Assembly (NCBI GenBank): GCA_045627605.1
Contig: JAZQOA010000040.1
Span: forward strand, 1 to 10,878
Source: RGIG5952 sp045627605
GTDB taxonomy: Bacteria; Verrucomicrobiota; Kiritimatiellia; RFP12; JAAYLN01
Reading direction: 5' to 3'
Length of the DNA: 10,878 nt
The position numbers and the translations under genes are program-made. The first letter of the stretch is position 1; each line of letters starts with the position of its first letter. The notes below the pieces were generated by a model that worked only from the letters and a program-made list of their open reading frames with translations, made no database searches and was not told where the DNA came from. Positions 1 to 6,419 of this stretch are shown here, piece by piece.

Positions 1-2210
1 TCGGCGACGGCGGACGCGAAACGGAAGTCGGCGCTCGGCTCCTTGCGCGTCAGCTCCGCCGCAGTGTGCGCCTTTTCGATGAGGATGCTCTTGTCGCCGT
101 CCGGCTTCTTGTAGCGCATCTTGACCGTCATCAGCTCGCCGCTCTTCGCCGTCTCGCTCTTCTGGTACTTGAGCGGATCCGTTCCCGCGCCCATCTCGCC
201 CGCGCCCGCCGGGATGATCTCGTAGAACGCCGTCATCGTGTGGCCCGAGCCGATCTCGCCCGCGTCCTTCCTGTCGTCGTTGAAGTCCTTCGCCTGCAGG
301 CGGCGGTTCTCGTAGCCGAGCAGCCGGTAGCCCTCGACCTCGGACGGATTGAACTCGATCTGCACCTTCACGTCCTTCGCGACGGTCATGAGCGTGCCGC
401 CGAACTCGTTCATCATCACCTTCTTCGCCTCCAGCACCGAATCGAGGAAGGCGTAGTTGCCGTTCCCGGCGTTCGCGAGCTTCTTCATGTTCGCGTCCTG
501 ATAGTTGCCGCGTCCGACGCCGAGCACCGTCAGGAAGACGCCGCTCTCGCGCTTCGCCGCGATGAAGTCCTCCAGCTCCTTCGGGGACGAAATGCCGATG
601 TTGAAGTCGCCGTCCGTCACGAGGATCACGCGGTTGTTCGCCTTCCTGTCGAAGTTCTTCTTCGCCTCCTCGTAGGCGAGCTGGATGCCCGCGCCGCCCG
701 CCGTGCCGCCGAACGCGTTGAGTCCGTCGATGACCGAGCGAATCGCGTCCTTCTCGCGCCCCGAGACGGAGGGGAGCCGCACCTCCGTGCCGTTCGCGTA
801 TGTGACGATCGCGACATGGTCCTCGTCCCGCAGCTTTTCGACGAGCATCTTGAGCGCCTTCTTCAGAAGCTCGATGCGGTCCTCGCCCGCCATCGACCCC
901 GACACGTCCACGAGGAACGTGAGATTGCACGGCGGCAGCTTCGCCTCGTCGATCTTCTTCGTCTGCACGCCGAGCCGCAGCAGCCGGTGCTTCGCGTTCC
1001 ACGGACACGCCGCCAGCTCGCAGTCAACTGCGATCGGGTCTTCGCCCTTCGGCTGCGGATAGTCATACTTGAAATAGTTGACGAACTCCTCAAGCCGCAC
1101 CGCGTTCTTCGGCGGCAAGCGCTTCTGGTCGTTGATCGAACTCCGCATCAGCGCATAGCTCGACGTATCGACATCCAGTCCGAACGTCGACAGCGGCTCG
1201 CTCTTCGGACTCACGAACTCGTTCTCCGCGAACTCCGCGTAGCGCTCGGTCGTCTGTCGGTTCGCACCATCCCAATGCTCAATTTCCGGTTTGCCAACTC
1301 TGCGTAGCGCTCGGTCGGCTGTCGGTTCAGACATTCTCATTTTCTTTGCCTTGGGTTCGGCGCCGCCTAAAATCATCATGATGTCTCCGCTGGATAGGGC
1401 CTTTTCTTTGGAACGTTTACCGTGAATACGATGTTTAAATTCAAAGTTCACAGAATTCTCTGGCTTGGATTCTGCTGCCGCCATTCCCAATGTGTCCAGG
1501 TCCGCGCAGGCGGGTGGTTCGCATTCCGTTTCCGCGCAGGCGGGCGCCTCGCAGAGCATTGGAGCCTGCCCCCTGGCGGAAGGCACCGTCATCTGGGAAA
1601 GCATCTCCATGGGTGTCCGTTCCCCGCTTTCTCTCGCGGCGAACCAGAAATGCGTGATGCCGCAACCAACGGCCAGGACGGCGGCGACACGCCACAAAAC
1701 GGCGTTCCTGCGCCACCAGGCCCCGCGCACCGAAAGGGCGTTCCCCATCCAACCGGCGAAGTTCCCGCCCGAAACCATGAAGGCGCGTTCATAGGCTTGC
1801 GCCGTTTCGTCCTGCGAGAGCGTTCCCGGCGGCACGTTCGCGACGGCGGCGGCAATTTCGGCGACATCGGCCGGCTCCAGCGTTGCGACAAGCCAGCTCC
1901 GCTCGGTGAAACTCTTTGCCGCCGTGCAGGCGTTCCAGAGCTGGAAGACCCGTTCGCCCACGAGCATCTCCCGCGACGACGCGGGCACCGAGAAGGGCGA
2001 GATTGGCACGATGCGGTAGCCGGCCTGCCCGCGGGCTTCAATGACAAGCGCGGGGAAGGGGCGGTTCATGTCCGCGAAGAGGCGGATTTCCCCGGTCCGG
2101 ACGGGGGTGTCGAAGCCATGCCCGCCCTTTTGGCCTTTCAGGCCGTGGAAAAACGGGCGTTTCCCCGCCTTCAGGTAAAGTTCCCATTCCTGCTTGAAAA
2201 TGTCATTCAT
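1..2210 (-). CDS. Membrane-anchored YfbK-type vWA protein with N-terminal cytoplasmic domain; candidate anti-sigma/vWA fusion (3' end outside window)
   Basis: The minus-strand frame is open without a stop from ATG 2210 to the left edge, giving 736 codons. Residues 1-165 are a cytoplasmic domain I do not recognise. One membrane helix lies at about 169-191, after an Arg-rich WWRRN segment. A low-complexity linker (195-320) carries a double decapeptide repeat with four cysteines. From about 322 the YfbK-family core begins (ERYAEF, then PLSTFGLDVDTSSYA at 339-353), followed by a vWA domain with a full MIDAS: DVSGS 435-439, T503, TDGD 532-535. The family's C-terminal domain follows and is cut at SADFRFASAVA, so probably fewer than 100 residues are missing. 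GGAG lies 7 bases before ATG 2210, and the start overlaps the upstream stop by ATGA, indicating translational coupling. A membrane protein coupled to a sigma-like gene suggests an anti-sigma role for residues 1-165. This is inference: no zinc anti-sigma HxxxCxxC motif is present. The vWA identification is strong. Confidence 0.88.
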   Translation of the reverse strand, partial: MNDIFKQEWELYLKAGKRPFFHGLKGQKGGHGFDTPVRTGEIRLFADMNRPFPALVIEARGQAGYRIVPISPFSVPASSREMLVGERVFQLWNACTAAKSFTERSWLVATLEPADVAEIAAAVANVPPGTLSQDETAQAYERAFMVSGGNFAGWMGNALSVRGAWWRRNAVLWRVAAVLAVGCGITHFWFAARESGERTPMEMLSQMTVPSARGQAPMLCEAPACAETECEPPACADLDTLGMAAAESKPENSVNFEFKHRIHGKRSKEKALSSGDIMMILGGAEPKAKKMRMSEPTADRALRRVGKPEIEHWDGANRQTTERYAEFAENEFVSPKSEPLSTFGLDVDTSSYALMRSSINDQKRLPPKNAVRLEEFVNYFKYDYPQPKGEDPIAVDCELAACPWNAKHRLLRLGVQTKKIDEAKLPPCNLTFLVDVSGSMAGEDRIELLKKALKMLVEKLRDEDHVAIVTYANGTEVRLPSVSGREKDAIRSVIDGLNAFGGTAGGAGIQLAYEEAKKNFDRKANNRVILVTDGDFNIGISSPKELEDFIAAKRESGVFLTVLGVGRGNYQDANMKKLANAGNGNYAFLDSVLEAKKVMMNEFGGTLMTVAKDVKVQIEFNPSEVEGYRLLGYENRRLQAKDFNDDRKDAGEIGSGHTMTAFYEIIPAGAGEMGAGTDPLKYQKSETAKSGELMTVKMRYKKPDGDKSILIEKAHTAAELTRKEPSADFRFASAVA
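1231..1328. repeat. 33-base direct repeat, period 65, inside the vWA gene
   Basis: 1231-1263 and 1296-1328 match with two differences; both contain GCGTAGCGCTCGGTCG. The 65-base period is not a multiple of three, so the two copies are translated in different frames (around residues 295-305 and 317-327) while the gene stays open. Confidence 0.9.
1494..1553 (-). repeat. Two 30-base tandem repeats coding for a cysteine decapeptide
   Basis: Within the vWA gene, residues 220-229 (CEAPACAETE) and 230-239 (CEPPACADLD) repeat. The DNA shares an identical 14-base core at 1501-1514 and 1531-1544. Cysteines recur every five residues (220, 225, 230, 235), just beyond the membrane helix. Confidence 0.9.
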
Positions 2211-3025
2211 TGTGCGTCTCCAATCTTAGCGAGAAAGCCTTCGGGAAGGTTCGCTTCGCAGACTTCAAGGAGCATGCGGGTGAAAAGCGGATCCTCCCTC
2301 TCCTCCGTCCGCGTAAGTCCCCTGCGCAAGGCTTCCATCACCTTGCCTCGGACCGCGTAGGCCCGCGACTTCGCCGTTTCCAGCCCTTCGAGGACTGCCG
2401 CCTCCGTTATCGGCACGTCCTGGGCCGTCGCATATAAAAGGAGCGCGACCTTTTGTTTTTCCACCTTTGTTTGCCGGGCGATGCATTCCAGCACTTTTTC
2501 CGCGGCGGCGTGGTAGTCTTCCGCGGTGACAGAGGCGGCGGGGTCGTTCTCGGTGGCGATTTCGATTTGCGAGATGTCCTCGGGACCGGCGTTTTCCCAG
2601 ACAAGATGGCGCTTGCCGTCCTCGCCGCGCAACGTCCGGGGCTTCCAGCCCTTCAGGGTGGCGATCCAGTCGAGGACGATGTCGTGGATGCGGCCCGATT
2701 GCGATCCGAAAAGCGTCCCGCAGACAAAGTCGCGCAAGGAGAGCGCATCCGCCGTGATCCGGTAGGCGAAATAGGATTTTAGCGGTTTTGGCTTGGTGCG
2801 CGACCCCTTGAGCATGAAGTAGCCGTCGAAGAAGGCGACGGGATCGTCCGCCGCGGCGTCTTCGGGCGAGAAACCGTAGCGGACAAGCTGGGCCCGCATG
2901 GCGGCCTCGACTTGCGCGCGCAGTTTTGCGGCAAGAATTTCCGGGCATTCGCCCACGGAGCATATCCTAAACCATTCCCGCCAAGCCCTGTCCCCGGCGT
3001 AGCGGTCGTTTCCGTCAAAAAACAT
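2207..3025 (-). CDS. Divergent sigma-70-like (ECF-type) regulator
   Basis: The product is 272 residues, soluble, without signal peptide or membrane helix. Residues 61-120 (DDPVAFFDGYF, PLKSYFAYRI) resemble a degenerate sigma region 2. Residues 121-145 hold a conserved-looking GWKPRTLRGEDGKRHLVWEN stretch. Residues 172-235 (VEKQKVALLLYATAQDVPIT, then AKSRAYAVRGKVMEALRR) resemble a region 4 helix-turn-helix. Canonical ECF motifs such as DAED(L/V)xQ are not obvious, so the family call rests on overall layout and context. AGGAGGA sits 9 bases before ATG 3025. The stop overlaps the start of the membrane vWA gene (ATGA), the arrangement typical of ECF sigma factors and their membrane anti-sigma partners. 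It could instead be a DNA-binding regulator of another class. Confidence 0.5.
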   Translation of the reverse strand: MFFDGNDRYAGDRAWREWFRICSVGECPEILAAKLRAQVEAAMRAQLVRYGFSPEDAAADDPVAFFDGYFMLKGSRTKPKPLKSYFAYRITADALSLRDFVCGTLFGSQSGRIHDIVLDWIATLKGWKPRTLRGEDGKRHLVWENAGPEDISQIEIATENDPAASVTAEDYHAAAEKVLECIARQTKVEKQKVALLLYATAQDVPITEAAVLEGLETAKSRAYAVRGKVMEALRRGLTRTEEREDPLFTRMLLEVCEANLPEGFLAKIGDAQ

Positions 3026-3034
3026 CGTGCAGAG

Positions 3035-3041
3035 TCCTCCT
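3035..3041 (-). promoter_or_regulatory. Strong Shine-Dalgarno for the sigma-like gene
   Basis: AGGAGGA is 9 bases upstream of ATG 3025 and fixes that start. A TATTAT on the same strand (3047-3042) lies directly upstream, but no -35 is visible 16-18 bases before it. If it were the -10, transcription would start downstream of the Shine-Dalgarno, so the true promoter is probably further upstream. Confidence 0.7.
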
Positions 3042-3113
3042 ATAATATGAAAGGAACCGTTTTCTCTGTTTTTCCACGATTAATCTTATCAAATTGAAAA
3101 ACAAGACACCATC

Positions 3114-3148
3114 CCCCTTGCGCACCCATGGGAATGTGCGATAAGGGG
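3114..3148. other. Imperfect hairpin in the 196-base spacer
   Basis: CCCCTT (3114-3119) pairs with AAGGGG (3143-3148), and CGCAC (3121-3125) pairs with GTGCG (3136-3140). A 1x2 internal loop separates the stems, and a 10-base loop containing CCATGG closes the hairpin. It lies 73 bases past the stop of the flippase-propeller gene and 88 bases before the sigma-like ATG. In minus-strand RNA no U-tract follows immediately; a short T run comes about 14 bases later. It could be a weak terminator, an mRNA 3' end stabiliser or an operator. A second, weaker inverted repeat (CACGAT 3163-3168 with ATCGTG 3186-3191) is nearby. Nothing else was recognised in 3026-3221. Confidence 0.5.
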
Positions 3149-3221
3149 AGGCTGTCCCATTGCACGATATTTGTAAAATGCGAGAATCGTGTGGAATGGA
3201 GATGCCTGTTTTTTGCGGGGC

Positions 3222-5294
3222 TTACTCTTCCTCGAAGATGTCGGGCCAGCAGTCGTTGCCGGTGTGGAAGGTGAGCCTGGCCGGTGGCGAGTTCGGGCGC
3301 GAGGTGTCGAGCAGGAAGATTTCGTAGTCCTCGCTGTCCTGTTCGTGCCCGCCCGTGCTGGCCCCGAAGACGAGCCAGCGTCCGTTTTTCGTGAAGGACG
3401 GGAAATATTCGTGGCTGTAGTCGCCGGCGGCATCGAAGAGCACGGCGGGATTTTCGCCGAAATCGGCCGCGAAGATGGTGTTTTTCTGATTTCCGGGATG
3501 GCCGATCCAGGCGTGGCGGGAACCAGCATTGCCGCGCCAGACGAGCTGGCAGCCTTTCGCCACATTGGAGACGGAGCCGTCTGCGGAGACGAAGGCCGTG
3601 GTGTTTAGCTTTCCGCGCAGGGTCACGGCAAGCCACGGGTCTCCGGCGCGGACATCGGGAATCGAGAGGAGGGTGCCTTCCGGAAGGGTTGCCGTGGGGA
3701 CGGCGAGGAGAATCTCCTCCCTGCCGGAGTCGTCAACGGGCATTTTGGCGATGGACCTGCCGCCGTTCCGCATGTAAATGAGCGACTTGCCGTCGGGCGA
3801 CCAAACAGCCATGTAGGCGTTGGTTGCGACGCGCTTTTCGCGGCCGGACTCAAGATCGACAACCCAGGTGTCCCAATTCGACCAGTTGCGTTGCGAGACC
3901 CATTGCTCCTTTGACCGGCTGAAGGCGATTTTCCGTCCGTCAGGCGAGAAGCGCGGATAGGTGTCTGTGAAGCCGGAGTTGGTGATTTGCCTTGTCGTCA
4001 AATCCGGCGAATTGAGAAGGTAGAGGCCGTGCAACCCGCTTCTGTTGCTGCTCCAGGCGATTTTCCCCTTGAATCCGGCTTGAATCTGGCGCAGGAGACC
4101 GAGGTCGTCGGCTGTTGGTTGGACGGCCTTGCCTGCGGGAGGGGGGCTGACGCGCCCGCGCTTGATGGAGGCGCGGTATTTGGTCCCGGCGAAGAGGAGG
4201 GTTGCCCCAAGGAGGACGAACGCCAAGAGAAGGAGCGCCATCTTCCGGACGATGTCTTGCTTTTCCCTTGCCTGTGCGGGCTTGGCGAACCAGGTGAAGG
4301 CGATGAAGGCCGCGCCGCCCATCCCGTAGTCGATGATTTGGCTCAGGACGTGCATGGCGATCATCGCGGCCATGGAGTCGGCCGTGGGGAAACCCAGCGC
4401 CGTAAGGGCCGCGAGACCGCCCGCCTCGTAGGTGCCGAAACTCATGAACGTCGGCACGGGGAGGCTGGCCGCGCCTTCGGCCGCGATCAGGGCGATGAGC
4501 ACGGAAAAGAGCCCGGCGTGGGAAAGGGATGGCCAAAGCGGCCGCGTAATTGCCACGAAGAGGCAGTAGAGCCCCGCGTACTTGGCCAGCCTGACGAAGA
4601 TCGAGTAGGCCGCGATGTGCGAGGCCACGCCCGCCTTGCGCGTCTTCACGACGGAATCCGCCGTATCCGTCACGAGCTTGAGCAGCGCCGCGAGGGGCTT
4701 GCATTTGAAAAGACGGCATTGGGCGAACCCGCCAATCCATTTGGCAAGGGCGGGGAAGATGAGGAAAAGACCGGCGGAGCCAACGGCGCAAATGAGCGCC
4801 AGCATGATTGTCGAGCCGACGAGGGACATGCCTTGCGCCGCCGCGGGAATGGCGACCGCGAGTACGGCGAGCAAGGCGATGAAGTCGAAGAGGAGGCCGA
4901 TGGAAAGCGACGAGAGGCAATCCGAGGCCGGGACGCTGTAGCCCTTGTTGAGCATCGCGACATAGCTGAGTTCGCCGATTCGCGCGGGAAGCATGTCGGC
5001 GCACGCCCCGCGCACAAAGGTGACGAGCGTCATGTGGAAGAGACCCGGAATCTTGGCGCCGGGCGGCATTGACGCGGCGAGGAGCATTTTGGCGCGGAGC
5101 GCGCGGAAAAGCGTCTGCAGGACTTGGCAGGCGACGTAGATGGCGACGAATATGGCCAGCGCCCCCTTGACGGCGCAAACGATGATGGCGGGGGAGACGT
5201 CTTTCCCGGCGGCTCCGGAAAGTCCAAAAAGCAGGCCGACAATCAACGCCGAGCATCCAAGGGAGAGAAAAACTTTGAAAAGGAATTTCATCAT
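3222..5294 (-). CDS. LPG-synthase/YbhN-type flippase-like membrane domain fused to a TolB-like PD40 beta-propeller
   Basis: The product is 690 residues. The N-terminal 370 are integral membrane, with helices at about 8-28, 36-60, 127-153, 158-184, 226-250, 261-279, 305-336 and 352-370. They show the hallmarks of the LPG-synthase transmembrane/UPF0104 (YbhN, AglD, MprF flippase) family: a polar LPARIGELSY segment (102-111) and PTFMSFGTYEAGG (281-293). A Pro-rich linker (380-395) leads to a beta-propeller with PD40 motifs FSPDGRKIAFSR (449-460), WSPDGKSLIYMR (498-509) and a weaker FTKNGRWLVFG (634-644). The charged loop before the last helix (REKQDIVRK) suggests the propeller is periplasmic, though a basic segment follows the helix too. 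Related proteins move or modify lipids or lipid-linked sugars; the substrate here is unknown. Two ATGs are adjacent (5294, 5291). I chose 5294 because the predicted transcription start falls on it. There is no Shine-Dalgarno. A longer frame reaching 5375 runs through the terminator and into the tRNA and is not credible. Confidence 0.85.
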   Translation of the reverse strand: MMKFLFKVFLSLGCSALIVGLLFGLSGAAGKDVSPAIIVCAVKGALAIFVAIYVACQVLQTLFRALRAKMLLAASMPPGAKIPGLFHMTLVTFVRGACADMLPARIGELSYVAMLNKGYSVPASDCLSSLSIGLLFDFIALLAVLAVAIPAAAQGMSLVGSTIMLALICAVGSAGLFLIFPALAKWIGGFAQCRLFKCKPLAALLKLVTDTADSVVKTRKAGVASHIAAYSIFVRLAKYAGLYCLFVAITRPLWPSLSHAGLFSVLIALIAAEGAASLPVPTFMSFGTYEAGGLAALTALGFPTADSMAAMIAMHVLSQIIDYGMGGAAFIAFTWFAKPAQAREKQDIVRKMALLLLAFVLLGATLLFAGTKYRASIKRGRVSPPPAGKAVQPTADDLGLLRQIQAGFKGKIAWSSNRSGLHGLYLLNSPDLTTRQITNSGFTDTYPRFSPDGRKIAFSRSKEQWVSQRNWSNWDTWVVDLESGREKRVATNAYMAVWSPDGKSLIYMRNGGRSIAKMPVDDSGREEILLAVPTATLPEGTLLSIPDVRAGDPWLAVTLRGKLNTTAFVSADGSVSNVAKGCQLVWRGNAGSRHAWIGHPGNQKNTIFAADFGENPAVLFDAAGDYSHEYFPSFTKNGRWLVFGASTGGHEQDSEDYEIFLLDTSRPNSPPARLTFHTGNDCWPDIFEEE

Positions 5295-5300
5295 TTGACG

Positions 5301-5309
5301 ATTATAACA
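5301..5309 (-). promoter_or_regulatory. Extended -10 promoter of the flippase-propeller gene
   Basis: TGTTATAAT reads on the minus strand with TATAAT at 5306-5301. Normal spacing puts the transcription start on the A of ATG 5294, predicting a leaderless mRNA. No -35 match is seen; the TG extension would compensate. The spacer coincides with the U-tract of the tRNA terminator. Confidence 0.65.
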
Positions 5310-5337
5310 AAAAAACGAGGCCAAAGCCTCGTTTTTC
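5308..5337 (-). terminator. Intrinsic terminator after tRNA-Gln
   Basis: ACGAGGC (5315-5321) pairs with GCCTCGT (5326-5332) around a 4-base loop. On the minus strand seven T's run into and past the stem. It begins about 7 bases after the tRNA CCA end. The complementary A/T flanks would let it act in both directions. Confidence 0.88.
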
Positions 5338-5343
5338 TCAAGT

Positions 5344-5417
5344 TGGTTGCCGCACAAGGATTCGAACCTTGTCAAATTGATCCAGAGTCAATTGTGCTAC
5401 CATTACACCATGCGGCA
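5344..5417 (-). tRNA. tRNA-Gln (CUG anticodon)
   Basis: A 74-base cloverleaf with encoded CCA. The acceptor TGCCGCA pairs perfectly with TGCGGCA. D arm is GTGT/GCAC, anticodon stem ATTGA/TCAAT, loop CTCTGGA with anticodon CTG at 5385-5383, variable loop 4 bases, T arm CAAGG/CCTTG with TTCGAAT loop. U1-A72, a known tRNA-Gln feature, is present. The discriminator is A73 and position 37 is G. It has its own promoter and terminator, so it is probably transcribed alone. Confidence 0.96.
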
Positions 5418-5435
5418 TCAAAAAATTGTCTAAAT

Positions 5436-5464
5436 ATAATACACCTTTCGCCGGGCAAATGCAA
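5436..5464 (-). promoter_or_regulatory. Sigma-70-type promoter of tRNA-Gln
   Basis: TTGCAT (5464-5459) and TATTAT (5441-5436) on the minus strand are separated by exactly 17 bases. The predicted start is about a dozen bases before the mature tRNA 5' end. It lies in the 86-base gap after the PHP gene. Confidence 0.8.
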
Positions 5465-5503
5465 GGGGCGTTTTTGTTTTTTCCTGGAAATGGGGAGACG
5501 GGG

Positions 5504-6325
5504 CTATTCCGCGCCGGGGATGTGGTACTTGTCTTTTTCCTCAAGCTGGAGGAACGAGACCATCGCCTCGAACCGTGCGGGCGCCTCCTCAAGGTCTCCG
5601 GGATGGTGGGCGTCGGAGCCGAGGTAGAATTTGCATCCGCACTCTCTGGCGATGAAATAGGGGCGGAACATACGCCTCAGCTGGTCGTCGTCGAGATCCT
5701 TGAGCCCCATGTTGAGTTCGATTCCCAGGCCAAGTTTGGCGGCCCGGGAGAAAAGCCCGCCCCATTTTTCATCGGGAATCAGGTCGATGATGTCGATGTG
5801 TTCGCCCTTGTATTTGCCGCCGCCACCGCCGGCGAGGAGACTGCAGGTCAGGTGGGCGACGCCCATTTTGCCGAGGGGCATGCCGGAGTCGAGAAGCGCG
5901 CCGAACCGTTCCGCGCAAAGGGTGGCGCGGCGCTCCTGGGATTCGCAGTCCTCGATCTCGATGGTGAAGCCGCGCATGTGGAGGTGGTTTGTCGGCACGA
6001 TCATGAAGTCGAACTTTCCGTACTTCTCCGCGCCGATTCCCATGGTGCGGAACTTGTCCATTTCGCCTTCGCAGCCGAAGAGGAAGCGGCAGTCGGGGGA
6101 CTGGGGGAGGGGAAGCGCCTGCGAGACGTGGGCGAAGTCCTGCGCCGCGTACCATTCGCTTGCGCCGGGGACGTCGGCGTCCCAGAAATGGTCCGTAAGG
6201 CAAATTTGGCGGAATTTGTTTTTCCGGGCGTAGTCCAGGATGGCCCCGGTCGTTTGCCCGGGGTCCGACGAGCAGGATGAAAGCTGCGAATGGATGTGGT
6301 AGTCGTGGTCGATTGCGTATTTCAT
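5504..6325 (-). CDS. PHP-domain metal-dependent hydrolase (histidinol-phosphatase-like)
   Basis: The product is 273 residues, cytoplasmic, with the PHP-family metal-ligand motifs in order: HxH (H10, H12), TDH (D45, H46), CEGE (85-88), NHLH (113-116), AHLT (H158), ELN (203-205) and GSDAH (236-240). PHP enzymes hydrolyse phosphoesters through a multi-metal centre. Members include HisK-type histidinol-phosphatases and several nucleotide phosphatases. No his gene is nearby, so the substrate cannot be named. A run of five glycines (166-170) sits in the loop after H158 and may be a lineage insertion. The ATG at 6325 has no Shine-Dalgarno and starts 9 bases after a perfect TATAAT. The gene stands alone, divergent from the TPR operon. 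Confidence 0.9.
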   Translation of the reverse strand: MKYAIDHDYHIHSQLSSCSSDPGQTTGAILDYARKNKFRQICLTDHFWDADVPGASEWYAAQDFAHVSQALPLPQSPDCRFLFGCEGEMDKFRTMGIGAEKYGKFDFMIVPTNHLHMRGFTIEIEDCESQERRATLCAERFGALLDSGMPLGKMGVAHLTCSLLAGGGGGKYKGEHIDIIDLIPDEKWGGLFSRAAKLGLGIELNMGLKDLDDDQLRRMFRPYFIARECGCKFYLGSDAHHPGDLEEAPARFEAMVSFLQLEEKDKYHIPGAE

Positions 6326-6334
6326 GGCTGAATT

Positions 6335-6343
6335 ATTATAGCA
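6335..6343 (-). promoter_or_regulatory. Extended -10 promoter of the PHP gene
   Basis: TGCTATAAT reads on the minus strand with TATAAT at 6340-6335. The predicted transcription start is at about 6328, three bases before ATG 6325. No convincing -35 is seen and no ribosome binding site lies between. Confidence 0.65.
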
Positions 6344-6379
6344 TTATCATAGGCGAAGGACAGAGAGCGTGCCGTAACC

Positions 6380-6408
6380 TTGCGTGGTTTTTTGATTTCT
6401 GATAGACT
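6380..6408 (+). promoter_or_regulatory. Promoter of the TPR-ExbB operon
   Basis: TTGCGT (6380-6385), a 17-base spacer and TGATAGACT (6400-6408), an extended -10 with two mismatches in the hexamer. The predicted start near 6415 leaves about five bases before ATG 6420. The 94-base divergent gap also holds the PHP promoter; nothing else was recognised in it. Confidence 0.5.
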
Positions 6409-6419
6409 ACTTGCAACTT

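Noticed and set aside
66..1307. 413-residue plus-strand open frame
   Set aside because: Antisense to the vWA gene, whose frame carries unmistakable MIDAS and YfbK motifs; the plus-strand translation is an Arg/Leu/Val-rich shadow typical of high GC.
1090..2210. Possible frameshift or separate genes between the membrane head and the vWA domain
   Set aside because: Codon-by-codon reading shows a single open frame from 2210 through the repeats into the vWA core, so no break is needed.
1422..2360. 312-residue plus-strand open frame
   Set aside because: Lies antisense to the head and linker of the vWA gene and the end of the sigma-like gene; no recognisable domain and GC-shadow composition.
3940..5256. 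438-residue minus-strand frame inside the flippase-propeller gene
   Set aside because: Shifted frame, Arg/Pro-rich, while the accepted frame has membrane helices and PD40 motifs.
5295..5375. Longer N-terminus for the flippase-propeller protein
   Set aside because: It would start inside the tRNA and read through its terminator; the ATG at 5294 directly follows a promoter -10 and begins a normal membrane helix.
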